Shown one piece after another: positions 13,681 through 21,097 of a stretch of DNA of 24,238 nucleotides. The DNA is from CAZRIP01 sp964600165 (lineage in GTDB: Bacteria > Elusimicrobiota > Elusimicrobia > UBA1565 > UBA9628). A program made the position numbers and the translations under genes. The notes below the pieces were generated by a model. It was not told where the DNA came from, ran no database searches, and saw nothing but the letters and a program-made list of their open reading frames with translations. The stretch spans positions 1 to 24,238 of the forward strand of contig CAZRIP010000057.1 of the NCBI GenBank assembly GCA_964600165.1. The letters run 5' to 3'. Position 1 is the first letter of the stretch, and each line of letters opens with the position of its first letter.

Positions 13681-14924
13681 GCGCGGGCCGCCTCGGTCAG
13701 CCAATGGCCGAGCTTGGCGCGCTTGGTCTTGAGGTAGCGCGCGTTATGGCGGTTCGCGGGCATCTGGATCGGCACGCGCTCGACGACATGCAGGCCGTAG
13801 CCTTCGATGCCGACGATCTTGCGGGGATTGTTCGTGAGGATCTTGAGGCTGGAAAGGCCGAGGTCCGCCAGGATCTGCGCGCCGATGCCGTATTCGCGCA
13901 GGTCGGCCTTGAAGCCGAGCGCGACGTTGGCCTCGACGGTGTCCATGCCCTTGTCCTGCAGCCCGTAGGATTTGATCTTGTTGAGCAGGCCGATGCCGCG
14001 GCCTTCTTGCGAGAGATAGACGAGGACGCCCCGGCCGGACGCGGCGATCTGCTTCATCGCGGCCTCGAGCTGCTGGCCGCAGTCGCAGCGCGCCGAGAAG
14101 AGCGTGTCGCCGGTGACGCAGGAACTGTGGACGCGCACGAGCACGTCCTTCTGTCCGTCGACGACCCCTTTGACGAGCGCGAGGTGCTGCTTTCCCGTGA
14201 GCGTCTCTTGGTAGAGCTGGAGCGTGAAATCGCCGAAGCGCGTGGGAAGCCGCGCGCTCGCCATGCGCTTGACCAGGCGCTCCTTCGAGCGGCGGTACTC
14301 GATGAGGTCCTTGATCGTGACGATCTTGAGCTTGTGGCGCCGAGCGTAGGCGAGCAGCTGCTTGGTGCGCGCCATCGTGCCGTTGGGGTTCAAGATCTCG
14401 CAGATGACGCCGGCCGGCTGCAGGCCGGCGAGGCGGGCGAGATCGACGGCGGCCTCGGTGTGGCCCGCGCGCACCAGCACGCCGCCTTCCTTGCAGCGCA
14501 GAGGGAACACGTGGCCCGGCCGGATCAGGTCCTCGGGGCCGGTCTTCGGATCGATCAGCGCCTTGACGGTGATCGCGCGCTCGCGCGCCGAGATCCCGGT
14601 CGTCGTGCCTTTTTTGGCGTCGACGGAGACGGAAAAGGCCGTGTCGCGGCCCGGGCCGGGGCCGGCGGAATTCGAGGAGTCGACCATCGCGCGCAGCTTG
14701 AGCTGGTCGAGCCGGTGGCCGAGCATCGGCGCGCAGATCAGGCCGCGCGCGTGCTGCGCCATGAAATTGATCGTCTTCTCGGTGCAAAGCTCGGCCGCGG
14801 CGACGAGGTCGCCTTCGTTTTCCCGATCGGGGTCGTCGACGACGATGATCATGCGGCCGCGGCGGATTTCGCCGATCGCTTCCTCGATGGTGTCGAAGCG
14901 GCTGCGCGCGCGATGCCGCTTCAT
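13677..14924 (-). CDS. ribBA: Bifunctional DHBP synthase / GTP cyclohydrolase II
   Basis: RibBA supplies both precursors of riboflavin: its N-terminal half converts ribulose 5-phosphate to dihydroxybutanone phosphate and its C-terminal half opens GTP. In the 415-residue product the first half has DDPDRENEGDL and the later 'RPGHVFPL' and 'GHTEAAVDLARLAGL'. The second half has the zinc-binding Cys pattern around 'SSCVTGD...RCDCGQQL', the GTP-binding 'SQEGRGIGL' and 'TNNPRKI'. Both domains look intact. ATG 14924 overlaps the ribE stop as ATGA; upstream in-frame codons belong to the shadow of ribE. The C-terminal stop overlaps ribH. Confidence 0.97.
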   Translation of the reverse strand: MKRHRARSRFDTIEEAIGEIRRGRMIIVVDDPDRENEGDLVAAAELCTEKTINFMAQHARGLICAPMLGHRLDQLKLRAMVDSSNSAGPGPGRDTAFSVSVDAKKGTTTGISARERAITVKALIDPKTGPEDLIRPGHVFPLRCKEGGVLVRAGHTEAAVDLARLAGLQPAGVICEILNPNGTMARTKQLLAYARRHKLKIVTIKDLIEYRRSKERLVKRMASARLPTRFGDFTLQLYQETLTGKQHLALVKGVVDGQKDVLVRVHSSCVTGDTLFSARCDCGQQLEAAMKQIAASGRGVLVYLSQEGRGIGLLNKIKSYGLQDKGMDTVEANVALGFKADLREYGIGAQILADLGLSSLKILTNNPRKIVGIEGYGLHVVERVPIQMPANRHNARYLKTKRAKLGHWLTEAARA

Positions 14925-15496
14925 CTCGTCTCCAGGGCCGCTCGCACGTAGCGCGCGATCAGATCGGCCTCGAGGTTGACCGCGTCGCCTTCCTTGCGCG
15001 AGCCGAGATTGGTCTGCCCGAGCGTGTGCGGGACGAGCACCGTCTCGAACCACTTGCCCGAGACCCGCGTGACCGTCAGGCTCACGCCGTCGATGCAGAC
15101 CGAGCCCTTGAGCGCGACCAGCCCTTGCAGGTCGGCGGGCAGGCTCACGCGCAGGCGCGCGAAGCCCTCCGGCAGCGCTTCTTTCTCCAAGATCTCGCCG
15201 CGCGCGTCGACGTGGCCGCTGACGAGATGGCCGCTGAGGGCGTCCCCGGCCTTGAGCGCGGGCTCGAGGTTGACGGAGTCCCCTTGCGAAAGGGCTCCCA
15301 GATTGGTGAGGCGCCAGGTCTCATCGCTGACGTCGAAGTCGAGCCGGCCCGCCTTGACGGGGGGCACGACGGTCAGGCAAGCGCCGTTGACCGCGACGCT
15401 GTCGCCGGCGCGCGCGCGCAGGCGGGCGGCGATCGAAAGAGCGTTGCGGCTTCGCGAGCTCACGCGGCCGAGGGTTTGGATGATCCCCGTGAACAT
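14921..15496 (-). CDS. ribE: Riboflavin synthase alpha chain
   Basis: This enzyme dismutates two lumazine molecules into riboflavin. The 191-residue protein begins MFTGIIQTLGRV, the signature N-terminus, and contains two tandem lumazine-binding repeats: 'VNGACLTV' with 'SGHLVSGHVD' in the first half and 'IDGVSLTV' with 'HTLGQTNL' in the second. ATG 15496 has AAGGTG a few bases upstream. The gene start overlaps the end of ribD by 37 bp in another frame, an unusually deep overlap that presumably couples their translation. The order ribD-ribE-ribBA-ribH is the classic riboflavin operon. Confidence 0.95.
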   Translation of the reverse strand: MFTGIIQTLGRVSSRSRNALSIAARLRARAGDSVAVNGACLTVVPPVKAGRLDFDVSDETWRLTNLGALSQGDSVNLEPALKAGDALSGHLVSGHVDARGEILEKEALPEGFARLRVSLPADLQGLVALKGSVCIDGVSLTVTRVSGKWFETVLVPHTLGQTNLGSRKEGDAVNLEADLIARYVRAALETR

Positions 15497-16545
15497 GTCA
15501 CCTTGCCGTAGAATAGGAAATCCGGGCCCGCCTGCGCCACCTTCGGAGCGGCGAGGAAGGGCGCCGAGTTGGGATCGCGCGTTCCGGACAGCAGCTTCGG
15601 AGCGATGAATACGCGCGCCTCGTCGACGAGGCCCAGGCGCAGGAACTCGGCGTGGACGGTCGGCCCTCCTTCCACGAGCAGGCGTTCCACGCCGCGGCGC
15701 GCGAGCGCGCGCAGCGCCGCCCGCAGGTCCACTCGTCCGCCGCGCGAGGGGATCGCGATCCGTCCCGGACCCGGCCGCGGCGAGAAAATGATCGTGGGTT
15801 TCCCGTCGCGCAGGAGCTTGAGGCGCGCGGGAAGCCTTCGTTTGCCTTCGAGCACGACGCGCAAAGGGTCCTTGCCGGCGCCGTGCGCGGTGAGCGCGGG
15901 GTCGTCCTTGAGAGCCGTGCCGCCGCCGACGAGGATCGCGTCGCACTCGGCGCGCAGCGCGTGGACGAGCTTGCGCGCTTTCGAGCCCGTCACCCAGCGC
16001 GAGGCGCCGCCGACGGCGGCGGCCTTGCCGTCGAGGCTCAGCGCCGTCTTCAAGATCACATGCGGCCGCGCGCGGCGCATGCGCGCGAAGAAGTCGACGT
16101 TGAGCCTCTCAGCCTCGCGGCTCATCAGGCCGAGAGAGACCGCGATCCCGGCGCGGCGCAGCGCGGCGAGCGAGCGCCCGGCGACGTCCGGGTTCGGGTC
16201 GCGCGTCGCGGCGACGACGCGTGCGACCTTGGCGCGGATCAGCGCCTCTACGCATGGAGGCGTCTTCTTGCCCGGATGCGGGCAGCAAGGCTCGAGCGTG
16301 ACGTAAGCCGTCGCGCCGCGGGCGCGCTTGCCCGCTTTCGCCAGCGCGACCGCCTCGGCGTGAGGGCCGCCGTAGCGCGCGTGAAATCCCTCGCCGACGA
16401 TCGCGCCGTCCATGACGATCACGCAGCCGACCTTGGGGTTTGGGTGGACCTTCTGGGTCGCCTTGCGGGCGAGCCCGAGAGCCCGCTTCATGAAAAGGCT
16501 ATCCACCGACTTGGCCCGGGCCAAGTTCGTGGATAACTTTTGCAT
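15460..16545 (-). CDS. ribD: Bifunctional pyrimidine deaminase/reductase RibD
   Basis: RibD carries out the second and third steps after GTP opening: deamination, then NADPH reduction of the sugar. In the 361-residue product the deaminase half has the zinc motif GGPHAEAVAL and 'EPCCPHPGKKTPPC', two residues longer than the usual PCSHxGxTPPC. The reductase half has 'ILKTALSLDGKAA', 'SRWVTGS', 'ECDAILVGGGTALKDDPAL' and 'LLVEGGPTVHAEFL'. ATG 16545 shares one base with the preceding dehydrogenase stop (TGATG). An in-frame Met 19 codons later would be closer to the usual start. The 18 codons between them coincide with a large palindrome at 16500-16535, so the first part may be a regulatory hairpin rather than protein. 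Confidence 0.95.
   Translation of the reverse strand: MQKLSTNLARAKSVDSLFMKRALGLARKATQKVHPNPKVGCVIVMDGAIVGEGFHARYGGPHAEAVALAKAGKRARGATAYVTLEPCCPHPGKKTPPCVEALIRAKVARVVAATRDPNPDVAGRSLAALRRAGIAVSLGLMSREAERLNVDFFARMRRARPHVILKTALSLDGKAAAVGGASRWVTGSKARKLVHALRAECDAILVGGGTALKDDPALTAHGAGKDPLRVVLEGKRRLPARLKLLRDGKPTIIFSPRPGPGRIAIPSRGGRVDLRAALRALARRGVERLLVEGGPTVHAEFLRLGLVDEARVFIAPKLLSGTRDPNSAPFLAAPKVAQAGPDFLFYGKVTCSRGSSKPSAA
16500..16535. repeat. 36-bp imperfect palindrome at the ribD start
   Basis: The two 18-nt arms pair at 16 of 18 positions around a CCCGGG centre (mismatches at 16507/16528 and 16508/16527). The outer ends read TATCCAC and GTGGATA, which resemble inverted DnaA-box or LexA-like half-sites. 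In mRNA it would form a very stable hairpin covering the first codons of ribD, between its two candidate starts. It could be a translational switch, a protein-binding site or a mobile repeat fragment. Confidence 0.7.
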
Positions 16546-17582
16546 CAGGGCAGCACCGCGACCTTGGCGCCGGATTTCTCCGCGTTCGCGCGGAAGAAGT
16601 CCGGCACTTGGTCGAGCTCGATCTTGCCACGGATGAGAAGCTCGGTCTTGATCTTGCCGGCGGCAAGCAGGTCGAGCGCCTCCTTGAAATACTTCGGCGT
16701 GTGGTGGAAGACGCCGAAGAGCGAAAGCTGCGAGTAGTGGATGCGGTGGGCGTCGAAGGGCACCATCGTGCCGGCCGCGCAGCCGCCGAAAAGGCACACT
16801 CTGCCGCCCGGCCGCGCGAGGGAGACGGCCTCGCGCCACGTCTCTTCCTTGCCGACGGACTCGAAGACGTGGTCCGGGCCCGGTCCGCCGCTCGCGGCGC
16901 GCGCGAGCCCGTAAGCGCCTCCATGCCGCGTGGAAAACGTCGCGTCGGCGCCGGACTTGCGCGCGAGCTCGAGGTTCGCCTCGTCGCGGCCGATGACGTG
17001 GACCCGCGCGCCGCGCGCCTTGAGCGCTTGGATGAGCAAAAGCGACATCGGTCCCGCGCCGATCACGGTCGCGCTCTCGCCTTTCTTGACGTCGAGCGCG
17101 GCCACGCCGTGCACGGCGCAGGCGAGCGGCTCCGAGAGCGCGGCCACGTCGAAGGCGAGGTCATCGGGCAGCTTCCACGTGTTGCGCGCGACGATATTGG
17201 CCGGGATGCAGTCGTAGTCGGCGTAGGCGCCGTTGTGGAGCTTGAGGCGCTCGCAGAGCTGGTTTTGCCCGCGGTCGCAGTAGAAGCAGCCGTCGCAGGG
17301 CGCGGAGTTGGCGGCCACGACGCGATCGCCGACATGAAAATTACGGACTTGATATCCGACGTCGACGACCGTGCCGGCGACCTCGTGGCCGAAGCGCGCG
17401 GGCAGGCTGCCGAGAAGCACCTTGTGCCCTTGCCGGTACGCCTTGAAATCCGTGCCGCAGGTCAGCGCCGCGCCGACCTTGATGACGATCTCGTCGGGAC
17501 GAGGCTTCGGAACCTCGACGCGCTCGAGGCGGATGTCGCGCGGGGCGTGATAGACGACGGCGCGCATGTCTCCGGAGCTCAT
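16545..17582 (-). CDS. Zinc-dependent medium-chain dehydrogenase (MDR family), copy 1
   Basis: The 345-residue protein is a medium-chain alcohol/polyol dehydrogenase. It has the catalytic zinc ligands Cys42 ('LTCGTDFK') and His66-Glu67 ('FGHEVAG'), a structural zinc lobe with four Cys ('APCDGCFYCDRGQNQLC'), and a nucleotide-binding 'VIGAGPMSLLL'. Relatives include sorbitol, threonine and galactitol dehydrogenases; the substrate cannot be read from sequence. ATG 17582 overlaps the stop of the neighbouring dehydrogenase as ATGA; a second ATG at 17567 is possible. It is followed by ribD with a one-base overlap, so it is co-transcribed with riboflavin synthesis. It is clearly homologous to but not a recent duplicate of its neighbour. 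Confidence 0.88.
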   Translation of the reverse strand: MSSGDMRAVVYHAPRDIRLERVEVPKPRPDEIVIKVGAALTCGTDFKAYRQGHKVLLGSLPARFGHEVAGTVVDVGYQVRNFHVGDRVVAANSAPCDGCFYCDRGQNQLCERLKLHNGAYADYDCIPANIVARNTWKLPDDLAFDVAALSEPLACAVHGVAALDVKKGESATVIGAGPMSLLLIQALKARGARVHVIGRDEANLELARKSGADATFSTRHGGAYGLARAASGGPGPDHVFESVGKEETWREAVSLARPGGRVCLFGGCAAGTMVPFDAHRIHYSQLSLFGVFHHTPKYFKEALDLLAAGKIKTELLIRGKIELDQVPDFFRANAEKSGAKVAVLP

Positions 17583-18583
17583 TTGGGGACGATGATCGCT
17601 TTCATGGTCTTGCGCGCGCGCACGTCGTCTTCCGCCGACGCGAAGCTTTCGAGGGCGTAGGTCTTCGGCTTGAGCGCCTCGACCTTGAACGTCCCGTCGG
17701 CGATGAGCTCCAGCGACTCGCGCAGATCGTCGAGGCCCGGGGAATACGAGGAGATCACCGTCAGCTCCCGATGGTAGATCATGTTGAGGTCGATGGGCGC
17801 GGCGGAGGGGTGGAAGCTCGCGAACACGTTGAGCGTGCCGCCCTCGCGCAGCCAACCGAGGCGGTCCGAGGCCGACGACGCCGGGCCTGCCGTGAGCACG
17901 AGCGCGTCCAGGCCGCGTCCCGCGCTCTCCTTGAAAACGGCCGTCTCCATCTCCTCGGCGCCGGCGAAGCCGCGGCCGAAAGGCTTGAGAGCGGCCGCGC
18001 GCCGCGCGTCGAGGTCCAGGCCGAGGACGCGCGCGCCGCGCGCCTTGAGGAGCTGGGCCGTCATGAGGCCGATCGCGCCGAGCCCGATGATCCCGACGAC
18101 GTCGCCCTCGCGGCTGCGCAGCCGCTTGACGTTGCGCAAGCAGCAGGCGAGCGGCTCGGTCTGCGTGGCTTGGAAAGAGTCGAGCTTCTTTGGAATCTTT
18201 AGGACGGTATGCCGCACGTGGAGAGCGGAGGCGCGCAGATACTCGGAGAACCCGCCGGGGTCGATGTTGGTCGCCTTGAATTGCCGGCACATCGACGGGC
18301 TCTCGCGCTCGCAATAGTGGCATCGGCCGCACGGCACGTGGTGGGCCACGACGACGCGGTCGCCTTCCTTTAGCCCGCGGGCGCCGCGGCCGATCGCGGC
18401 CACCCGCCCGGCCACCTCGTGGCCGAGGACGGCCCGTTCCGGCCGCTGCGCGAGCTTCATGAGGTCGGTGCCGCAGAGGCCGCAGGCGTCGACGGCGACG
18501 AGGGCTTCGCCCTTCGCTATAGAAGGAACGGGGACGTCCCGGAGGACGGCGCCGGACTCGCGCTGATAGAGGATCGCTTTCAT
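17579..18583 (-). CDS. Zinc-dependent medium-chain dehydrogenase (MDR family), copy 2
   Basis: The 334-residue protein carries the same architecture as its neighbour: catalytic Cys37 ('CGLCGTDLMK'), His55-Glu56 ('LGHEVAG'), structural zinc Cys in 'VPCGRCHYCERESPSMC', and a Rossmann motif 'GIIGLGAIGLMTAQLL'. Later comes 'VEALKPKTYALESF', which resembles the C-terminal region of sorbitol-type dehydrogenases. It is the first of eight same-strand genes that overlap or nearly touch (to 11718). A TAGAAT hexamer 22 nt before ATG 18583 might be a promoter but overlaps the upstream stop codon. Two non-identical dehydrogenases translated from overlapping frames may form a mixed complex or act in sequence on a sugar or polyol. 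Confidence 0.88.
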   Translation of the reverse strand: MKAILYQRESGAVLRDVPVPSIAKGEALVAVDACGLCGTDLMKLAQRPERAVLGHEVAGRVAAIGRGARGLKEGDRVVVAHHVPCGRCHYCERESPSMCRQFKATNIDPGGFSEYLRASALHVRHTVLKIPKKLDSFQATQTEPLACCLRNVKRLRSREGDVVGIIGLGAIGLMTAQLLKARGARVLGLDLDARRAAALKPFGRGFAGAEEMETAVFKESAGRGLDALVLTAGPASSASDRLGWLREGGTLNVFASFHPSAAPIDLNMIYHRELTVISSYSPGLDDLRESLELIADGTFKVEALKPKTYALESFASAEDDVRARKTMKAIIVPK

Positions 18584-18608
18584 GGATCGAGGCGAAGCGA
18601 AGGAGATT

Positions 18609-19478
18609 CTACGATTTTTCGGGGGGGTCCGTCTTGGGCCCGCGGACCTCGATCTTCGGGAGCTTGGCGAGGTCGGCGCGACGGCGCGCGGCCCTCTTCC
18701 AGTAGTCCCTGGCGAGCACGCCGAGCGCGGCGGCGAGGAAGAGCCCTCCCGCCAAGAAAGGCGCGGCGTCCGACGAGACGCCGAACGCCTCGAGAGTCCA
18801 GACGCGCTTGGCGGCCGAGATCCGCGCCATCCAAGCCTCGTAATACGCGCGCAGCCGGCCGAGGACCGAGCGGTCCGTCTCCGGGACTTCGTTGAAGGAG
18901 AGGTCCTGCAAAGTGGCCGTCGATCGGCGCAGGTTTCCCAGCTCCTTGTCGAGCAGCTGCAGCTCGCTCGGGCCGCGCGAGGCGAGGTTTTGGATGGCGG
19001 GGGTCTGGACGAGAGGGTCCTCGGGCGCGGCTTCCGGCGGCGGCGCGGGCGCGGCCGGCGCCGCGGCGCCGCCCGTCGCCCGGATCACGCGTTCGAACGT
19101 CCGCGCGATCGAATCTCCGCAGGGGATCTTGAGCGCGCGAAAAACGAAGCGTCCCGGCTTGCGGGCCTTCAGGACATAGGTGAGCCGGCTCGAGGCCTGC
19201 GCGAAGTCGTGCTGCACCTGGAGCGGCGCGTCCTCGCCCCCTTCGGTGACTTTCACGGTCGAGAAGCCCGCCTTCTGCCCGTAATCTTTCGAGACGATCT
19301 CCAGGGCGTCGGAAGAAGAAAGCGGCACGTCGGCGAAGGCGCAGGCTTTGGGAAGGGAAAATGACAGCTTGAAAGTCTCTCCGACGTCGACGGTCTCCTT
19401 GTCGAGGTCCGTCCTGATCGTGGAGTAGGCGCCGGCCGGCGAGGCGCAGAGAAGCCATACGACGGCGGCGAGCGTCAC
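18609..19478 (-). CDS. Exported, C-terminally membrane-anchored protein (possibly BatD-like)
   Basis: From GTG 19478 the product is 289 residues. It starts with a signal peptide ('AAVVWLLCASPAGA'), then a beta-rich region ('DKETVDVGETFKLSFSLP', 'SRLTYVLKARKPGRFVF') of the immunoglobulin-like kind seen at the start of BatD proteins. A Pro/Ala-rich linker (about 135-150), a helical segment and a C-terminal transmembrane helix ('FLAGGLFLAAALGVLA') follow, then a short Lys/Arg-rich tail. The BatD resemblance is an inference from layout and the 'VDVGE.F' motif; no BatA/B/C neighbours are present. I chose GTG 19478 because the signal peptide begins there and a TATAAT ends 6 nt before it; an upstream in-frame ATG at 19532 would place that box inside the gene. 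Confidence 0.7.
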   Translation of the reverse strand: MTLAAVVWLLCASPAGAYSTIRTDLDKETVDVGETFKLSFSLPKACAFADVPLSSSDALEIVSKDYGQKAGFSTVKVTEGGEDAPLQVQHDFAQASSRLTYVLKARKPGRFVFRALKIPCGDSIARTFERVIRATGGAAAPAAPAPPPEAAPEDPLVQTPAIQNLASRGPSELQLLDKELGNLRRSTATLQDLSFNEVPETDRSVLGRLRAYYEAWMARISAAKRVWTLEAFGVSSDAAPFLAGGLFLAAALGVLARDYWKRAARRRADLAKLPKIEVRGPKTDPPEKS

Positions 19479-19484
19479 CCTTCG

Positions 19485-19490
19485 ATTATA
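19485..19490 (-). promoter_or_regulatory. Putative -10 element (TATAAT) for the BatD-like gene
   Basis: A perfect TATAAT on the minus strand ends 6 nt before GTG 19478, and no Shine-Dalgarno fits in between. It lies within a 38-bp divergent intergenic region together with the plus-strand box at 19505. Confidence 0.6.
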
Positions 19491-19504
19491 GGACTTTAAT
19501 AAGT

Positions 19505-19510
19505 TAAACT
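19505..19510 (+). promoter_or_regulatory. Putative -10 element (TAAACT) for the TPR protein
   Basis: TAAACT ends 6 nt before ATG 19517. The two divergent boxes are separated by 14 bp, so their upstream elements would overlap each other's genes and the two promoters probably compete. Confidence 0.45.
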
Positions 19511-19516
19511 TTCTCG

Positions 19517-20686
19517 ATGGCTCGTATTGCATTGCTCCTGTTGGCGCTCGCGGCCTCGCGCGCGGCGGCCGCGGACCCCTTCATCACGCCCGAGATGGAT
19601 AAGCTGCTCATGAAGGGAGTCGACGGCATCTACAACATGAAGTGGGACGAGGCCGAGGGCGATGCCAAGAAGGCGATCGCGCTCAACCCCGAGCATCCGA
19701 ACGGCTACATGGGCTTGGCCGGCGTCCTTTGGACGAAGTACGTCTACGGCACCGATCAGAGCGATCCGGCGCTTCTAGAGCCTTTCGAGGCCTCCATCAA
19801 GAAGACGGAGCGGGTCGCCGAGGCGTGGCTCAAGAAGCATCCGAAAGACGCGATGGGCCTGATGACGCTCGGTTCCGCCTACGGCATCGACAGCCGCCTG
19901 ATGGTGATTCACCATCAGTGGCTCGGCGCTTACTGGACCGGCCGCAAAGCCGTCAACATCACGCGCGAGGCCGTGAAGGCCGACCCGCAGCTCTGGGACG
20001 CCTACCTCGGCCTCGGCATGTACGATTACTACACGGACGTCTATCCGCGCTTCATCGGAGTGCTCGCGAAGGTCGTGCTGCGCGGCAACCGCTTGCGCGG
20101 CATCGAGACGCTGAAGCTCGTCGCCGAGAAGGGACATTACTCGCAGAACAACGCGAAGATCCTGCTCGTCGAGATCTTCCTCGAGGACCAGTGGGGCGCG
20201 CGAAACACCAAGCGCGCCGTCGAGCTCACTCAAGAGCTGCGCGCCACGTATCCTATGAGCGCGATGATGCACTCGTCCGAGCTCGTCGCGCTCAACGAGG
20301 ACGGTCGTTATAAGGACGTCGTCAAGGGCGGGCAAGAATACTTGGCGCGCGTGAAGAAGGGGCTCTACGCGCCGATCGAGGAAGCCAAGGGCGAAGTGTG
20401 TCTCGCGACGGGCTTGTGGGCGCTCAAGAGATACGACGAGGCGCGCGAGGCCTTCCGGCGCGCCCAGGCCGTCCCGTACGCGGGCCGCCCGAGCCGCTGG
20501 GCCGTCTGGGCGCTCGTCCGCCAAGGCAACATGGAAGACTCGCTCGGCCGGCGCGCCGAGGCCGTTCGCCTCTATCAGCTCGCCGCCGCTCAGCCCGACA
20601 CCTGGGACTTCAAGCGGTTCGCCAAGGCCGGACTGTCGAAGCCGTTCTCGCAGCCGCTCCCAGGCCCGATCGATCCCACCGACTGA
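19517..20686 (+). CDS. Exported TPR-repeat protein
   Basis: The 389-residue protein has an N-terminal signal peptide ('IALLLLALAASRAAAA', cleavage near residue 20) and helical repeats of the tetratricopeptide type. Examples are 'KWDEAEGDAKKAIALNPEHPNGYMGLAGVLW' positions about 42-72 and 'RYDEAREAFRRAQAVPY' near 310, with further degenerate units between. TPR proteins act as protein-binding scaffolds in the periplasm or envelope. It lacks membrane anchors, so it is likely periplasmic or secreted; the partner is unknown. The start is supported by the signal peptide and by a TAAACT box 6 nt upstream. It is followed by msrB with a 3-nt gap, so the two are co-transcribed. Confidence 0.8.
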   Translation: MARIALLLLALAASRAAAADPFITPEMDKLLMKGVDGIYNMKWDEAEGDAKKAIALNPEHPNGYMGLAGVLWTKYVYGTDQSDPALLEPFEASIKKTERVAEAWLKKHPKDAMGLMTLGSAYGIDSRLMVIHHQWLGAYWTGRKAVNITREAVKADPQLWDAYLGLGMYDYYTDVYPRFIGVLAKVVLRGNRLRGIETLKLVAEKGHYSQNNAKILLVEIFLEDQWGARNTKRAVELTQELRATYPMSAMMHSSELVALNEDGRYKDVVKGGQEYLARVKKGLYAPIEEAKGEVCLATGLWALKRYDEAREAFRRAQAVPYAGRPSRWAVWALVRQGNMEDSLGRRAEAVRLYQLAAAQPDTWDFKRFAKAGLSKPFSQPLPGPIDPTD

Positions 20687-20689
20687 CCG

Positions 20690-21079
20690 ATGAACAAGCC
20701 ATCCGACGATGAGCTCCGCAAGAAGCTGACCGACGAGGAATATCAAGTGACGCAGTGCTCGATGACCGAGCGGCCGTTCACCGGCGAATATTGGGACTGC
20801 CACGAGCTCGGGATGTACGAGTGCGTCGTCTGCGGCGAGCCGCTGTTTTCTTCCGACACGAAGTTCGACTCCGGCACGGGCTGGCCTTCGTTCTGGAAAG
20901 CCGAGAGCGCCTCGGCTGTCTCCGAAAAAACCGACTCGACTCACGGCATGACGCGAGTCGAGATCGTTTGCGGCAAGTGCGGCGCGCACTTGGGCCATGT
21001 CTTCCCCGACGGGCCAAAGCCGACCGGCTTGCGTTATTGCGTCAATTCGGCGAGCCTCAAGCTGAAGCCGAAAACGTGA
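20690..21079 (+). CDS. msrB: Peptide methionine-(R)-sulfoxide reductase MsrB
   Basis: MsrB reduces the R form of methionine sulfoxide in proteins. The 129-residue product has both zinc-binding Cys pairs ('CVVCGEPLF' and 'CGKCGAHLGHVF'), the substrate-pocket 'SGTGWPSFW', and the catalytic Cys117 in RYCVNSASL. It is a stand-alone MsrB with no MsrA fusion and no signal peptide, so it acts in the cytoplasm. It starts 3 nt after the TPR gene stop and ends 18 nt before speA. Confidence 0.97.
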   Translation: MNKPSDDELRKKLTDEEYQVTQCSMTERPFTGEYWDCHELGMYECVVCGEPLFSSDTKFDSGTGWPSFWKAESASAVSEKTDSTHGMTRVEIVCGKCGAHLGHVFPDGPKPTGLRYCVNSASLKLKPKT

Positions 21080-21085
21080 TACAAT
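21080..21085 (+). promoter_or_regulatory. Putative -10 element (TACAAT) for speA
   Basis: TACAAT begins on the base after the msrB stop and lies 12 nt before ATG 21098, with no Shine-Dalgarno in the gap. A very short leader is likely if it is used. Confidence 0.4.
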
Positions 21086-21097
21086 AACTCCTCACCG

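Noticed and set aside
16500..16535. Replication origin based on TATCCAC-like repeats
   Set aside because: There are only two imperfect box-like ends, inside an operon, with no dnaA, dnaN or AT-rich unwinding region nearby.
18584..18608. FMN riboswitch ahead of the riboflavin operon
   Set aside because: The gap before the first operon gene is only 25 bp, and ribD itself overlaps the preceding gene; there is no room for the riboswitch.
19479..19532. Start of the BatD-like gene at ATG 19532
   Set aside because: It would overlap the divergent TPR gene and put 18 unlike residues before a proper signal peptide; GTG 19478 follows a TATAAT by 6 nt.
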